This document shows positions 54,218-62,912 of a DNA stretch of 64,000 nt, in pieces; the first letter of the stretch is position 1; each line of letters starts with the position of its first letter. The translations under genes were made by a program, and so were the position numbers. The notes beneath the pieces were generated by a model. The model had not been told where the DNA came from. It saw only the letters and a list, made by a program, of their open reading frames with translations, and did no database searches. The DNA comes from a bacterium (lineage in GTDB: Bacteria; Planctomycetota; Planctomycetia; Pirellulales; Pirellulaceae), in contig WGNR01000005.1 in the NCBI GenBank assembly GCA_016124445.1, forward strand, positions 1 through 64,000, given 5' to 3'.

Positions 54218-55732
54218 ATGAACGATAAAACCATCAAAATCTTCGACACCACCCTCCGCGACGGCGAACAATCCCCCGGTGCCAGTATGAACCGGGCCGA
54301 GAAAATGGAAATCGCTCAGGCCCTGGTCGATCTGGGGGTCGACATCATCGAGGCTGGCTTTCCGATCGCCTCGCCAGGTGACTTTGAATCGGTCAAAGAG
54401 ATCGCTTCCAACATTCGCGGTGCCAGCATCTGCGGCCTGGCACGCTGCAACCCCAAGGACATCGAGCGAGCATGGGAAGCTTTGAAGCATTCCGCCCAGC
54501 CTCGGATCCATGTTTTTCTGGCGACCAGCGCGATCCATCGCGAGTTCAAACTTCGGATGACGCCGGACGAAATCATCCAGCGTGGTGTCGAAGGCGTAAA
54601 GCAGGCCGCTTCGTACTGCGACGACATTGAGTTCTCGCCCGAAGATGCGTCCCGGACCGAGCCTGACTTCCTTTGCCGCGTCGTCGAAGCAGCAATTGAA
54701 GCGGGAGCGACCACAGTCAACATTCCCGATACGGTCGGTTATGCCACGCCCAACCACATGCACAAGATCATCACCGATCTGAGAAACCGCGTCCCCAACA
54801 TCGACAAGGCCGTGATCAGCGTTCACTGCCACGACGACCTCGGAATGGCGGTCGCCAACAGCCTGGCCGCGGTCGAAGCCGGTGCTGGTCAGGTCGAATG
54901 CACGATCAACGGCATCGGCGAACGCGCCGGTAACGCTTCGCTGGAGGAAGTGGTCATGGCCTTGCGAACGCGGCACGACTACTACAACGTCGGCACGCGA
55001 ATCAACACCAAGCGTCTGGTTCCGACCAGCCGATTGCTTTCCAACATCACCGGCCTTCAGGTGCAACGAAATAAGGCGATCGTTGGCCGCAACGCATTCG
55101 CTCACGAGTCAGGCATCCATCAGGACGGCATGCTCAAAGAGCCGACTACCTACGAGATCATGCGTCCCGAAGATGTCGGGCTCGAAAAGACCGACTTGGT
55201 GCTGGGCAAACACAGCGGCCGCGCAGCCCTTTCCGATCGCGCCAAAGCGCTTGGCTATCACCTGACTGCCGAGCAGTTGCTGGTCGTCTTCGACGAATTC
55301 AAGAAGCTGGCTGACAAGAAGAAAGATATTTACGACGGCGACATTGCCGCCTTGTGCGAACAGCAAATCCGCGGCGAAGTTCGCCAAGGCTGGGTCCTGC
55401 ATTCGCTGGATGTTGCCCATGGCACCGGCAAAGCCCCCTTCGTGAAGATGACCCTGAAACGGGGCAACGACATGAAATCGGCCGAGATCTCCGAGGGAGA
55501 CGGACCGATCGACGCCGCATTCTGGGCGATCGAACGGATCACCGGAGTGCCGATCACCTGCAAAGACTTTCAAGTCCGCAGCGCGACACTCGGACGCGAC
55601 GCCCTCGGCGAAGTCACTGTCGAAATCGAATCGGACACAAAGTTGGCCCGCGGCCGGGGAACCTCGACCGATACTGTCGAAGCAACCGTGCACGCCATTC
55701 TGGATGCCGTGAATCGGATTTGCATGGTTTAG
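54218..55732 (+). CDS. leuA: 2-isopropylmalate synthase
   Basis: A 504-residue enzyme joining acetyl-CoA and 2-ketoisovalerate, the first committed step of leucine synthesis. Start ATG 54218 places IKIFDTTLRDGEQSPGASMN at the N-terminus, the HMGL/DRE-TIM signature. The metal His residues are in ISVHCHDDLGMAVANSLAAV, and GRNAFAHESGIHQDGML is the flexible domain motif. The C-terminal 120 residues (LDVAHGTGKAPFVKMTLKRG) form the LeuA regulatory domain for leucine feedback. Expression is probably set by the attenuator upstream. No other leu gene follows. Confidence 0.95.
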   Translation: MNDKTIKIFDTTLRDGEQSPGASMNRAEKMEIAQALVDLGVDIIEAGFPIASPGDFESVKEIASNIRGASICGLARCNPKDIERAWEALKHSAQPRIHVFLATSAIHREFKLRMTPDEIIQRGVEGVKQAASYCDDIEFSPEDASRTEPDFLCRVVEAAIEAGATTVNIPDTVGYATPNHMHKIITDLRNRVPNIDKAVISVHCHDDLGMAVANSLAAVEAGAGQVECTINGIGERAGNASLEEVVMALRTRHDYYNVGTRINTKRLVPTSRLLSNITGLQVQRNKAIVGRNAFAHESGIHQDGMLKEPTTYEIMRPEDVGLEKTDLVLGKHSGRAALSDRAKALGYHLTAEQLLVVFDEFKKLADKKKDIYDGDIAALCEQQIRGEVRQGWVLHSLDVAHGTGKAPFVKMTLKRGNDMKSAEISEGDGPIDAAFWAIERITGVPITCKDFQVRSATLGRDALGEVTVEIESDTKLARGRGTSTDTVEATVHAILDAVNRICMV

Positions 55733-56038
55733 TCTGCTCCGTTTCGACAACGCGACAAATGAACGAGCCCGGCCAGCTTTTAGCCGGGCTCTTTTCGTTG
55801 GGCCGTGTAGTCAGGCCAGGTCGAATGGGTAACGATTGATACCGATCTTGTCGATCCTAACGCCATTTCCTTGGAGAAGTCTGGATACTGGCTGCCTCGA
55901 CCTACGGTTCTCCACATTCGCTGAGGGAAAACTCCAGGGGTTCTTTAACGGTCACCTAGGTTTTCAAAAAAGTCACCGCTGCTAACCGCCGTTGGTCCCT
56001 GCGGATTGTCAGACGACTCGTAACCCCGGGAATCGTCG
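55733..56038. other. Intergenic region after leuA
   Basis: About 305 bases. The first 65 hold the leuA terminator; the rest holds the promoter region of the GGDEF response regulator. Nothing else was recognised. Confidence 0.5.
55765..55795 (+). terminator. Rho-independent terminator of leuA
   Basis: GAGCCCGGC pairs with GCCGGGCTC around a short A/T-rich loop, followed by TTTTCG. Confidence 0.9.
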
Positions 56039-57007
56039 ATGGATGAACTGAAAACAATCGTGGTCGTGGAAGATAATCCATCCGAAGCGCGCCTGACGAT
56101 TCAATGCATTCACCGGTCATCTCAAACTCCCGTCACGATTCATCATTGTGAAACGTTGGGAGAAGCGATCAGCCTATCGCGTGACGTCGAAGTCGATGCT
56201 TTTCTGCTGGATCTGGGGCTGCCTGATAATGAGGGGCTCGATGGAATTACGCGGCTGACTATTGCCTCACCCGATTCGGCCATCGTGGTTTTCACCGGCA
56301 GTTACACCGAAGAAAACGCCCTGGCCGGGATTCGGATGGGAGCGCAACTGTACGTCGACAAGCAGGATGTTGCCGGACGACGTGACGTCTTGATTCGCAT
56401 TCTCCGCCAGGCATGCGCGCGGCAGAAACAGCTGCTAGAAGCCGTTTCCCAGGCCCACGTCGATCCATTGACTGGCATCGCTAATCGCCGGGCACTTAGT
56501 GCCGAGTTGCAGCGGCGAGTTGCCGACTTTCGCCGGCATGGAGCCCCCTTCTCGCTGATCATGTTCGACGTCGACCATTTCAAGTCGATCAACGACCAAT
56601 TCGGCCATATCGTCGGTGACAAGGTATTGACCCAAATCGCGAGGCTCTTGCAGCGAAACAGCCGCAGTACCGATCTTTGTGTTCGATATGGCGGTGAAGA
56701 ATTCGTTCTCGTGCTGCCGCTTTCGCAGATCGATGAAGCTTGGGATTTGGCCGAACGTATCCGGCAGCAAGTTCCCTTTGAATTCGACGGTATTTTGCCC
56801 CAAGGTCGACAGGTAACGGTGAGCGGCGGGCTGGCCGAGGTGGAAGGGGATGACTCCATGACATCGATCGTTCGCCGGGCAGATTTGGCTATGTACCAGG
56901 CAAAGCATGGCGGTCGCAATCAATGCCTGGCCTACCAACGTTTCTTTGACACTTGCCAACTGACGGAATCTAAGAATCCAGTCCCATCCAGCCAATGCAG
57001 CCTTTGA
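56039..57007 (+). CDS. Response regulator with GGDEF output domain
   Basis: A 322-residue two-domain protein. The receiver domain (residues ~5-125) has the phosphoacceptor Asp58 in EVDAFLLDLGLPDNEGLDGI and the Lys in QLYVDKQDVAG. The GGDEF domain follows: DPLTGIANRRALSAELQRRV, LIMFDVDHFKSINDQFGHIV, active site RYGGEEFVLVLP. It should make cyclic di-GMP when phosphorylated. Its kinase is not adjacent. The 3' end overlaps the convergent dehydrogenase gene by 38 bases. Confidence 0.92.
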   Translation: MDELKTIVVVEDNPSEARLTIQCIHRSSQTPVTIHHCETLGEAISLSRDVEVDAFLLDLGLPDNEGLDGITRLTIASPDSAIVVFTGSYTEENALAGIRMGAQLYVDKQDVAGRRDVLIRILRQACARQKQLLEAVSQAHVDPLTGIANRRALSAELQRRVADFRRHGAPFSLIMFDVDHFKSINDQFGHIVGDKVLTQIARLLQRNSRSTDLCVRYGGEEFVLVLPLSQIDEAWDLAERIRQQVPFEFDGILPQGRQVTVSGGLAEVEGDDSMTSIVRRADLAMYQAKHGGRNQCLAYQRFFDTCQLTESKNPVPSSQCSL

Positions 57008-57884
57008 CCGCTTCGGCAGAAAGCTGAAACAGCTTCTGCTCTTCTTCGCACAGCGGTGGCCGTAGCACCCGTGTGATCCCTTGTCGGCCGATCACCGCCG
57101 GCAGTGAAAGGCAGACATCCTGCACGCCAAAGTAGTCTTCGATCAGCACGCTTACCGGCATCGTGTGCCGCAGGTCGTAGACGATACTGTCCAGAATCAT
57201 CATCGTCGCCAAAGCTATGCCGTAGCTGGTATGCCCTTTTAGGCGAGATACCTCGTAGCCGACGTTTACCGTTTTCTGAAACAACCGCGTCGACATATCG
57301 CCTGGATAGAAACGCTCGCCGCCGGTCATCGACAACGAATGCGCCGCGAACTGGGTATCGCCATGCTCGCCCAGGATATAGGCCCGGATGTCGTCGCAAT
57401 GGATTTCCAGTTCTGCCGAAAGCATCGATCGGTATCGCACGCTATCGAGCAAGGTTCCGGTTCCCAGCACACGATGCTGCGGAAATCCCGAGATCTTCAG
57501 CGCTGCGTAGGTAAGCGCGTCGACCGGGTTACTGACCATGATCAAGATGGCATCGGGGCTGGCTTCGACTAGCGGCGGCAGCCACTCCTTGAGAATCGCC
57601 AGGTTGTCGGCGGCCAGTTCCGATCGCTTACGGTTCGGATCTCCGTAAGGGACCGAGGCGGTGAAGATGATGACGTCCGAATCCTTCGAGTCGGCAACGT
57701 CGCCCGCCCGGATCCGCATGTTGCTGTTGCGTACCGCGCTGGCATGCTTCAGATCGATCGCTTCCCCTTCGGCCTTGTCCCGGGTCCGATTGAGCAGCAA
57801 AAGTTCACTGGCTAAAGGATTGATGGTGGCGGCGAATGCAATCGCAGCCCCCACGCGACCGGTACCGACAATCGTAATTTTCAT
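56970..57884 (-). CDS. Lactate/malate dehydrogenase family protein
   Basis: A 304-residue NAD-dependent 2-hydroxyacid dehydrogenase. The NAD motif MKITIVGTGRVGAAIAFAAT is at the N-terminus. The NPVDALTYAALKISGFPQHR and GTLLDSVRYRSML segments and the catalytic His in YILGEHGDTQFA are standard. The substrate loop reads TASVPYGDPNRKRSELAADN, where lactate enzymes have Gln and malate enzymes Arg; here a Tyr occupies about that place. The substrate is therefore unclear. It precedes a DUF420 gene in the same direction on this strand (32-base gap). Confidence 0.85.
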   Translation of the reverse strand: MKITIVGTGRVGAAIAFAATINPLASELLLLNRTRDKAEGEAIDLKHASAVRNSNMRIRAGDVADSKDSDVIIFTASVPYGDPNRKRSELAADNLAILKEWLPPLVEASPDAILIMVSNPVDALTYAALKISGFPQHRVLGTGTLLDSVRYRSMLSAELEIHCDDIRAYILGEHGDTQFAAHSLSMTGGERFYPGDMSTRLFQKTVNVGYEVSRLKGHTSYGIALATMMILDSIVYDLRHTMPVSVLIEDYFGVQDVCLSLPAVIGRQGITRVLRPPLCEEEQKLFQLSAEAVKGCIGWMGLDS

Positions 57885-57916
57885 CGTGTAAGTCGCTCTC
57901 CTTCGCTAGGTCCGGA

Positions 57917-58411
57917 TCAGGCAACGAATGCCGCGTAGTAGAACACCCAGCCAGTCACGGCAGTCAGCAACATGCCAATCGCCGCCAGACGTCCCCAAAA
58001 CAGGTGCGACGCACTATGCGGACCTGGCTCTGGCGGACTGGGAAACTTAAGCAGTGCCCGCCAGATGACAACGATCCACAAAATGGGCGTCGGGATCGCA
58101 AACAATAGATGAAAGTACAGCAGATTGTGGACCGTGGTCGACCCAAATTTGGACGGTTCCGCAAGCTTCTCCCAGTCAGTGAAGAACCGCATATCAACTT
58201 CAAAGGCGATCACCGTCACCAGCAGTACAATGCCGGTGATCACCTGGATCCATTTGTGAACCTGGTACATCCGCAAGTACCGAACCAGGTAAATACTGAC
58301 TCCCAGGACCAGGATAATGCCGAACATCGCCACGAAGACGAAGTCGATCATGATCGACCCGCGTGAAGGTAAGAAGCCTGCGTGCTGAGCGAGAAGCGTC
58401 GTTTCGTTCAT
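57917..58411 (-). CDS. DUF420 membrane protein
   Basis: A 164-residue membrane protein of the DUF420 family. Four membrane helices are visible: FVFVAMFGIILVLGVSIYLV, IQVITGIVLLVTVIAFEV, LLYFHLLFAIPTPILWIVVI and LAAIGMLLTAVTGWVFYYAA. Conserved His residues in YQVHKWIQ and TTVHNLLYFHLL suggest a haem or metal role, as in related oxidase-associated proteins. Met 21 is an alternative start. It is transcribed just upstream of the dehydrogenase gene and probably with it. Confidence 0.8.
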   Translation of the reverse strand: MNETTLLAQHAGFLPSRGSIMIDFVFVAMFGIILVLGVSIYLVRYLRMYQVHKWIQVITGIVLLVTVIAFEVDMRFFTDWEKLAEPSKFGSTTVHNLLYFHLLFAIPTPILWIVVIWRALLKFPSPPEPGPHSASHLFWGRLAAIGMLLTAVTGWVFYYAAFVA

Positions 58412-58677
58412 TCCGTTGCCCTTCGGCGAGCGCGTAGTGAAAGATAAAAATGGGTGCCCGCCCTGCGTCTTCTATCGTCTAATCTCGATGATATCACTGT
58501 AGGAATTCTTTCCCAGATGGCTTGAAGTCGTGGCATCTTGCAGGTTTACGCAGTAGCGGCACCTCCCTGCTAGCGGGTGTCAGGCACCTTGCAGAAACTG
58601 GCCTGTTGGTGTTTAGCCAGTTTTGGCATACTCTCGCCCGATTATTTCCCTGGATTCGCTTTATCCCGAGGAACCGT

Positions 58678-59427
58678 ATGCGCGAGTTGTCCCTGTTCAT
58701 TCCCTTCGCAGACTGGAACGAATCGATCCGTCAGCAGGTGGAAACGATGGCGGACGTGCTATGCGCGATGGAGATTCGGAGTGAAGTGATTCTGCTTTCT
58801 TTATCCGCCGAAAGCCAGGACACCCCGCCGTCGTTAGAACGGCGGGAGGGCATCCGACGGATAGAGATTCGCCGGCCACGGACCTATTCTTCGGCCCTGT
58901 TTTGCGGGACTCAGATCGCCGAAGGAGAACTCGTTGTCCATTTGCCGGCCGAGTTAAGCATTCCTGGAAGCATGCTTCATGGATTGCTTCAGCAGTTGAT
59001 CCAGCAAGATTTAGTCCTTGTTTCGACAAGTCAGCAACATGCGCGCGGCATGGCCATGGTTTCCCATTGGATCCAGCAGCGTATGGGAGGTACGGCACGA
59101 TTGGACGTTTCACGGTTGGTCTGGGGAGCCCGCCGCGAGTCATTAATCCGCTTGCCACAGATTCAGGGGCTTAGCCGCGGCTTGCCCCAACTAGTGAGCA
59201 TGCAGGGATACCGCGTCGCCATTTGTCCTCCGCAGCTGATCGGTGGCCAGCCGGTCGAATCGTCCCCACTTCCCGATTGTTGGTCCTGGAAAGATTGGGC
59301 CGGGCACCGCTGGCTTTCCCAGCGATGGACTCAAGTCGATTTCAGCGAAGCAAACCGGGCCGCAGACATCCTACCGGATCTGCGTGTCGCGTTCTTCGAA
59401 GACGAATCACGACGCAAGGCGGGCTAA
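58678..59427 (+). CDS. Glycosyltransferase-like hypothetical protein
   Basis: Start ATG 58678 with GAGG seven bases upstream. The 249-residue protein begins MRELSLFIPFADWNESIRQQ, like a GT-A fold glycosyltransferase, but no D-x-D motif is clear. Later segments are GELVVHLPAELSIPGSMLHG and LDVSRLVWGARRESLIRLPQ. The end of the gene lies 17 bases before lpxB, so the two are cotranscribed and it may act on lipid A or a related lipid. This is inference from position; catalysis is not shown. Confidence 0.6.
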   Translation: MRELSLFIPFADWNESIRQQVETMADVLCAMEIRSEVILLSLSAESQDTPPSLERREGIRRIEIRRPRTYSSALFCGTQIAEGELVVHLPAELSIPGSMLHGLLQQLIQQDLVLVSTSQQHARGMAMVSHWIQQRMGGTARLDVSRLVWGARRESLIRLPQIQGLSRGLPQLVSMQGYRVAICPPQLIGGQPVESSPLPDCWSWKDWAGHRWLSQRWTQVDFSEANRAADILPDLRVAFFEDESRRKAG

Positions 59428-59444
59428 AGAGGTTGACGGAACCG

Positions 59445-60668
59445 ATGGAGATATTTTTCAGCGTCGGCGAACCGAGCGGCGATTTGCACGGCGCGAATCT
59501 GATTCGTGCGCTGAAATCGCGCCGACCAGATATACAGTGCGTTGGCTACGGCGGCCCCAAGATGGCCGAAGCCGGATGCCAACTCCACGAAGACCTTACG
59601 CAATGGGCCATCATGTGGTTCTTGCGAGTCTTCTTGAATCTGCACCATTTCATTGGCCTGCTGTTGCGCGCCAATCGATACTTTCGCGATCACAAACCAG
59701 ACGCGGTCGTCCTGATCGACTACCCCGGCTTCAATTGGTGGATTGCCGGACGCGCCAAAGCGCACGGAATCCCGGTCTTCTACTACGGAACGCCCCAGCT
59801 ATGGGCCTGGGCCGAATGGCGTGTCGATAAGATGCGCCGCCTGGTCGATCACGCGCTGTGCAAGCTTCCGTTTGAAGAGGAATGGTACCGCGAGCGTGGT
59901 TGCAATGCGACCTATGTCGGACATCCCTATTTCGATGAACTCGAAAACCAGACGTTCGATACCGACTTCATTCGCCAGCAAGCCGAAAACTCGCGGCCGT
60001 TGGTTACGCTGCTGCCTGGTTCACGGAGCCAGGAAGTCGCCTCGAATCTCCCGATCTTCCTGGAAACCGCCAAGAAGATCCGCGCCGAGGTCCCCAATGT
60101 CCGCTTTGCCATCGCCGCGTTCAACGACAAGCACGCCGCGCTGGCATTCGAGCATGTCTTGGCATCCGGCATCGAAGCAGAAGTCCACGTTGGTCTTACG
60201 CCCGAATTGATTTACAGCGCGACCTGCTGCCTAGCTTGCAGTGGCTCGGTTTCGCTGGAACTTCTATACCACGAGAAGCCAGCGGTCATTCATTACAAGA
60301 TCAGCCCGTTCGCCCTGTGGGTGCAAAGCCAATTCCGGACGGTGAAGTACATCACGCTGGTCAATTTGCTTTCGCAGAACGACCTGTTCTATCAAGATGG
60401 CTACTACACCTACGATCCCGATGCGGACGGGGCGGAAGTGGTGATCTATCCCGAGTACCTAACGTCGCGCAATCGTAGCGAGGACATGGCTCGGCGGATC
60501 GTCCACTGGCTGAACGAGCCTGCCACGATGCGTCAGACCGTCGATCAACTGCGCGAACTAAAGGGACGCGTGGTCGGTCAAGGAGCATCGAGCCGAGGCG
60601 CCGAATACATCCTGAAGCACCTCAGCAAATCGGAACAAGACTTCAGCACGTCTTCCAAAGCAGCCTAG
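59445..60668 (+). CDS. lpxB: Lipid-A-disaccharide synthase
   Basis: A 407-residue GT-B enzyme that joins UDP-diacylglucosamine and lipid X to the lipid A disaccharide at the inner membrane. ATG 59445 gives MEIFFSVGEPSGDLHGANLI, the LpxB start; the longer frame to 59223 is not coding. Further marks: IQCVGYGGPKMAEAGC, DYPGFNWWIAGRAKAHGIPV, YYGTPQLWAWAEWRVDKM, ATYVGHPYFDE, VTLLPGSRSQEVASNLPIFL and CCLACSGSVSLELLYHEKPA. It shows that this organism makes lipid A, in line with a Gram-negative-type outer membrane. The stop overlaps the convergent hydrolase stop by 4 bases. Confidence 0.95.
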   Translation: MEIFFSVGEPSGDLHGANLIRALKSRRPDIQCVGYGGPKMAEAGCQLHEDLTQWAIMWFLRVFLNLHHFIGLLLRANRYFRDHKPDAVVLIDYPGFNWWIAGRAKAHGIPVFYYGTPQLWAWAEWRVDKMRRLVDHALCKLPFEEEWYRERGCNATYVGHPYFDELENQTFDTDFIRQQAENSRPLVTLLPGSRSQEVASNLPIFLETAKKIRAEVPNVRFAIAAFNDKHAALAFEHVLASGIEAEVHVGLTPELIYSATCCLACSGSVSLELLYHEKPAVIHYKISPFALWVQSQFRTVKYITLVNLLSQNDLFYQDGYYTYDPDADGAEVVIYPEYLTSRNRSEDMARRIVHWLNEPATMRQTVDQLRELKGRVVGQGASSRGAEYILKHLSKSEQDFSTSSKAA

Positions 60669-61372
60669 GCGATCGAAAGCGACTCGCCAGGCTTTAGCAC
60701 GTTGGGTGTCGCGTTCGACTCGTTACGAACCGATTCTGCCCAGGCATCGACATCTTGCTCGATCGGTGGCCAGGTATTGTAGTGCCCAGGTACGACCGCT
60801 TTCGGCTGAAGTAGTCTCAGCGCGGCGATCGAATCGGCCGGCCCCATGGTGAACAGGTCGCCAATCGGCAGCACGGCAACGTCGAGCCCCGCTTCGCCGA
60901 TCATTTGCATGTCTTGAAAAACAGCCGTGTCACCAGCGAAGTAAACTTTGCGACCATCCGCTTCTACCACAAACCCGGCCGGCATGCCGCCGTAGGTTCC
61001 GTCTGGCAAACCATTGCTGTGCAAGGCTAGCGTCATCTTCGCACTGCCAAAGGGAAGCTTCACCGTGCCCCCCAGGTTCATACCGGTCACATGCTTGACC
61101 CCTTTGGCCGAGAGCCAATTAGCCGTTTCATAAATACAGATGACATGAGCCCCGGTTCGCTTGGCGATTTCCACAATGTCGAAGGTCCCATCCGCATTAG
61201 CCCCGACATGATCGCCATGGCCATGCGTCAGCAGGATGGTATCGGCCTGGGCCTGGTCGGCCGAGATATCAGCCGCCGGATTGGACGTCAGGAAGGGATC
61301 GATCAGGATCTTGTGATCGGCCGTGTGAAGCGACCAGGTGCCATGTCCGTGCCATATGAGCTTCAAAGCCAT
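60665..61372 (-). CDS. UPF0173-type metal-dependent hydrolase
   Basis: A 235-residue metallo-beta-lactamase-fold protein from ATG 61372 behind GGGAG. The N-terminus LKLIWHGHGTWSLHTADHKI and the metal motif ILLTHGHGDHVGANADGTFD (His-x-His-x-Asp-His) are typical of UPF0173/YtkL proteins. Further ligands are in VYFAGDTAVFQDM and AVVPGHYNTWPP. The substrate is unknown; the family is housekeeping-like and widespread. It converges on lpxB with overlapping stops and shares no operon. Confidence 0.9.
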   Translation of the reverse strand: MALKLIWHGHGTWSLHTADHKILIDPFLTSNPAADISADQAQADTILLTHGHGDHVGANADGTFDIVEIAKRTGAHVICIYETANWLSAKGVKHVTGMNLGGTVKLPFGSAKMTLALHSNGLPDGTYGGMPAGFVVEADGRKVYFAGDTAVFQDMQMIGEAGLDVAVLPIGDLFTMGPADSIAALRLLQPKAVVPGHYNTWPPIEQDVDAWAESVRNESNATPNVLKPGESLSIA

Positions 61373-61622
61373 GAGCGTTACTCCCGAAGGTTGCCGAAGT
61401 GTCGACGTCGTCAGCCGCAGCGAGGCCTCGACCGTCATTTTCGATGGTTTCCCCTCACCATAGCGAACATCGCGGCCCGATGCCAAGTCCCGGCCATGTT
61501 AACGTTTCGTGGTCCTTAGGGGCCAAACGGGCTGGTTGTGGCTGCGGCCAAAAAAATGATAATTGGGGTAGTTACCTGGTACCCCTCGATCCCCTTGGAA
61601 CGTTTACAGAGAGAGCATCGCT

Positions 61623-62831
61623 ATGGATCAAATCGATCTGGTTCGCAGCCTGAAACATAAGAACGAAAGCAAGATTGTGATGTTCGTCGGCGATGGCCTG
61701 GGTGGGCTGCCGCACGAACCAGGCGCCAAAACGGAACTGGAAGCGGCCAAGACCCCCAACCTCGATGCCCTGGCCGCCAAAAGCGTTCAAGGTGCCAGCA
61801 TCCCGGTTAAACCAGGCATCAGCCCTGGTAGCGGTCCAGGTCACTTGGGCCTGTTCGGCTACGATCCGCTGAAGTTTCTGATCGGTCGCGGGGCGCTCGA
61901 AGCCACCGGCATCGGTCTGCCGCTGCAGGAAGGGGACGTCGCCGTTCGCTGTAACTTCTGCACGATCGATGGCGACGGCAAGATCATCGACCGCCGCGCA
62001 GGCCGCATCCCGACCGAGGAAAGTGCCCCGCTGGCCGAAAGCTTGAACGCGATCAAGATCCCCGGCGTCGAAGTGATTGTCAAACCGGTCAAGGAACATC
62101 GCTTCGTGGTCGTCTTCCGCGGCGGTGATGGCTTGGGCGGCCATGTTGCCGACACCGATCCCCAAGCAACCGGCGTTCCGCCGTTGGATCCAGTTGGCGA
62201 AGATGCGGCAAGCAAGAAGACCGCTGAAATCGCCAAGCAGTTCGTCGAAGAAGCGAAGAAGATGCTCAAAGACGAAAAGAAAGCGAACTGCCTGACCATG
62301 CGAGGCTTTTCGGCCAAGCCTTCGATTCCGTCCTACGAAGATGTCTACGGCCTGAAAGCAGGTGCGATTGCCGTCTACCCGATGTACAAGGGCTTGGCCA
62401 GCCTAGTCGGCATGGACATCCTGGGCAACGCCCAGACGCTGGACGAAGAACTGGAAGTCTTGAAGCAGCACTGGGACGAATACGACTTCTTCTTCATCCA
62501 CTTCAAATACACGGACTCGAGCGGCGAAGATGGCAACTTCGATGCCAAGGTCAAGCGAACCGAAGAGTTCGATGCTCAGATCCCCAAGATCCTGGCGCTG
62601 AACCCCGACGTGTTGATCGTCACCGGTGACCACAGCACGCCGTCGTTCATGGCCAGCCACAGTTGGCACCCGGTTCCAACGCTGTTGTACTCGAACTGCT
62701 GCCGACCGGACGGGCACAAGACCTTCGGCGAAAACACTGCCATCACGGGCGGTCTGGGTCACTTCGAGGCTCAGTACCTGATGACGCTGGCCATGGCCAA
62801 CGCCCATCGCTTGCAGAAGTACGGCGCCTAG
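61623..62831 (+). CDS. apgM: 2,3-bisphosphoglycerate-independent phosphoglycerate mutase, archaeal type
   Basis: A 402-residue alkaline-phosphatase-superfamily enzyme interconverting 3- and 2-phosphoglycerate in glycolysis. KIVMFVGDGLGGLPHEPGAK holds the first metal Asp, and PGISPGSGPGHLGLFGYDPL the nucleophile Ser region. DYFFFIHFKYTDSSGEDGNF-like and VLIVTGDHSTPSFMASHSWH supply the other ligands. GENTAITGGLGHFEAQYLM closes the fold. Length fits the ApgM branch rather than the longer GpmI. A terminator follows. Confidence 0.92.
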   Translation: MDQIDLVRSLKHKNESKIVMFVGDGLGGLPHEPGAKTELEAAKTPNLDALAAKSVQGASIPVKPGISPGSGPGHLGLFGYDPLKFLIGRGALEATGIGLPLQEGDVAVRCNFCTIDGDGKIIDRRAGRIPTEESAPLAESLNAIKIPGVEVIVKPVKEHRFVVVFRGGDGLGGHVADTDPQATGVPPLDPVGEDAASKKTAEIAKQFVEEAKKMLKDEKKANCLTMRGFSAKPSIPSYEDVYGLKAGAIAVYPMYKGLASLVGMDILGNAQTLDEELEVLKQHWDEYDFFFIHFKYTDSSGEDGNFDAKVKRTEEFDAQIPKILALNPDVLIVTGDHSTPSFMASHSWHPVPTLLYSNCCRPDGHKTFGENTAITGGLGHFEAQYLMTLAMANAHRLQKYGA

Positions 62832-62857
62832 TCGCGTTGGAATTGCGAAAGAATTAG

Positions 62858-62890
62858 AAACGGGACGCGGGTTACTTCGTCCCGTTTTTT
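62858..62890 (+). terminator. Rho-independent terminator of apgM
   Basis: AAACGGGACG pairs with CGTCCCGTTT around CGGGTTACTT, followed by TTTT. It starts 27 bases after the stop. Confidence 0.9.
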
Positions 62891-62912
62891 TCATGCGCCG
62901 TGGATTGCCGTT

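Noticed and set aside
54176..55105. 309-codon open frame on the minus strand
   Set aside because: It is antisense to leuA and has no recognisable motif.
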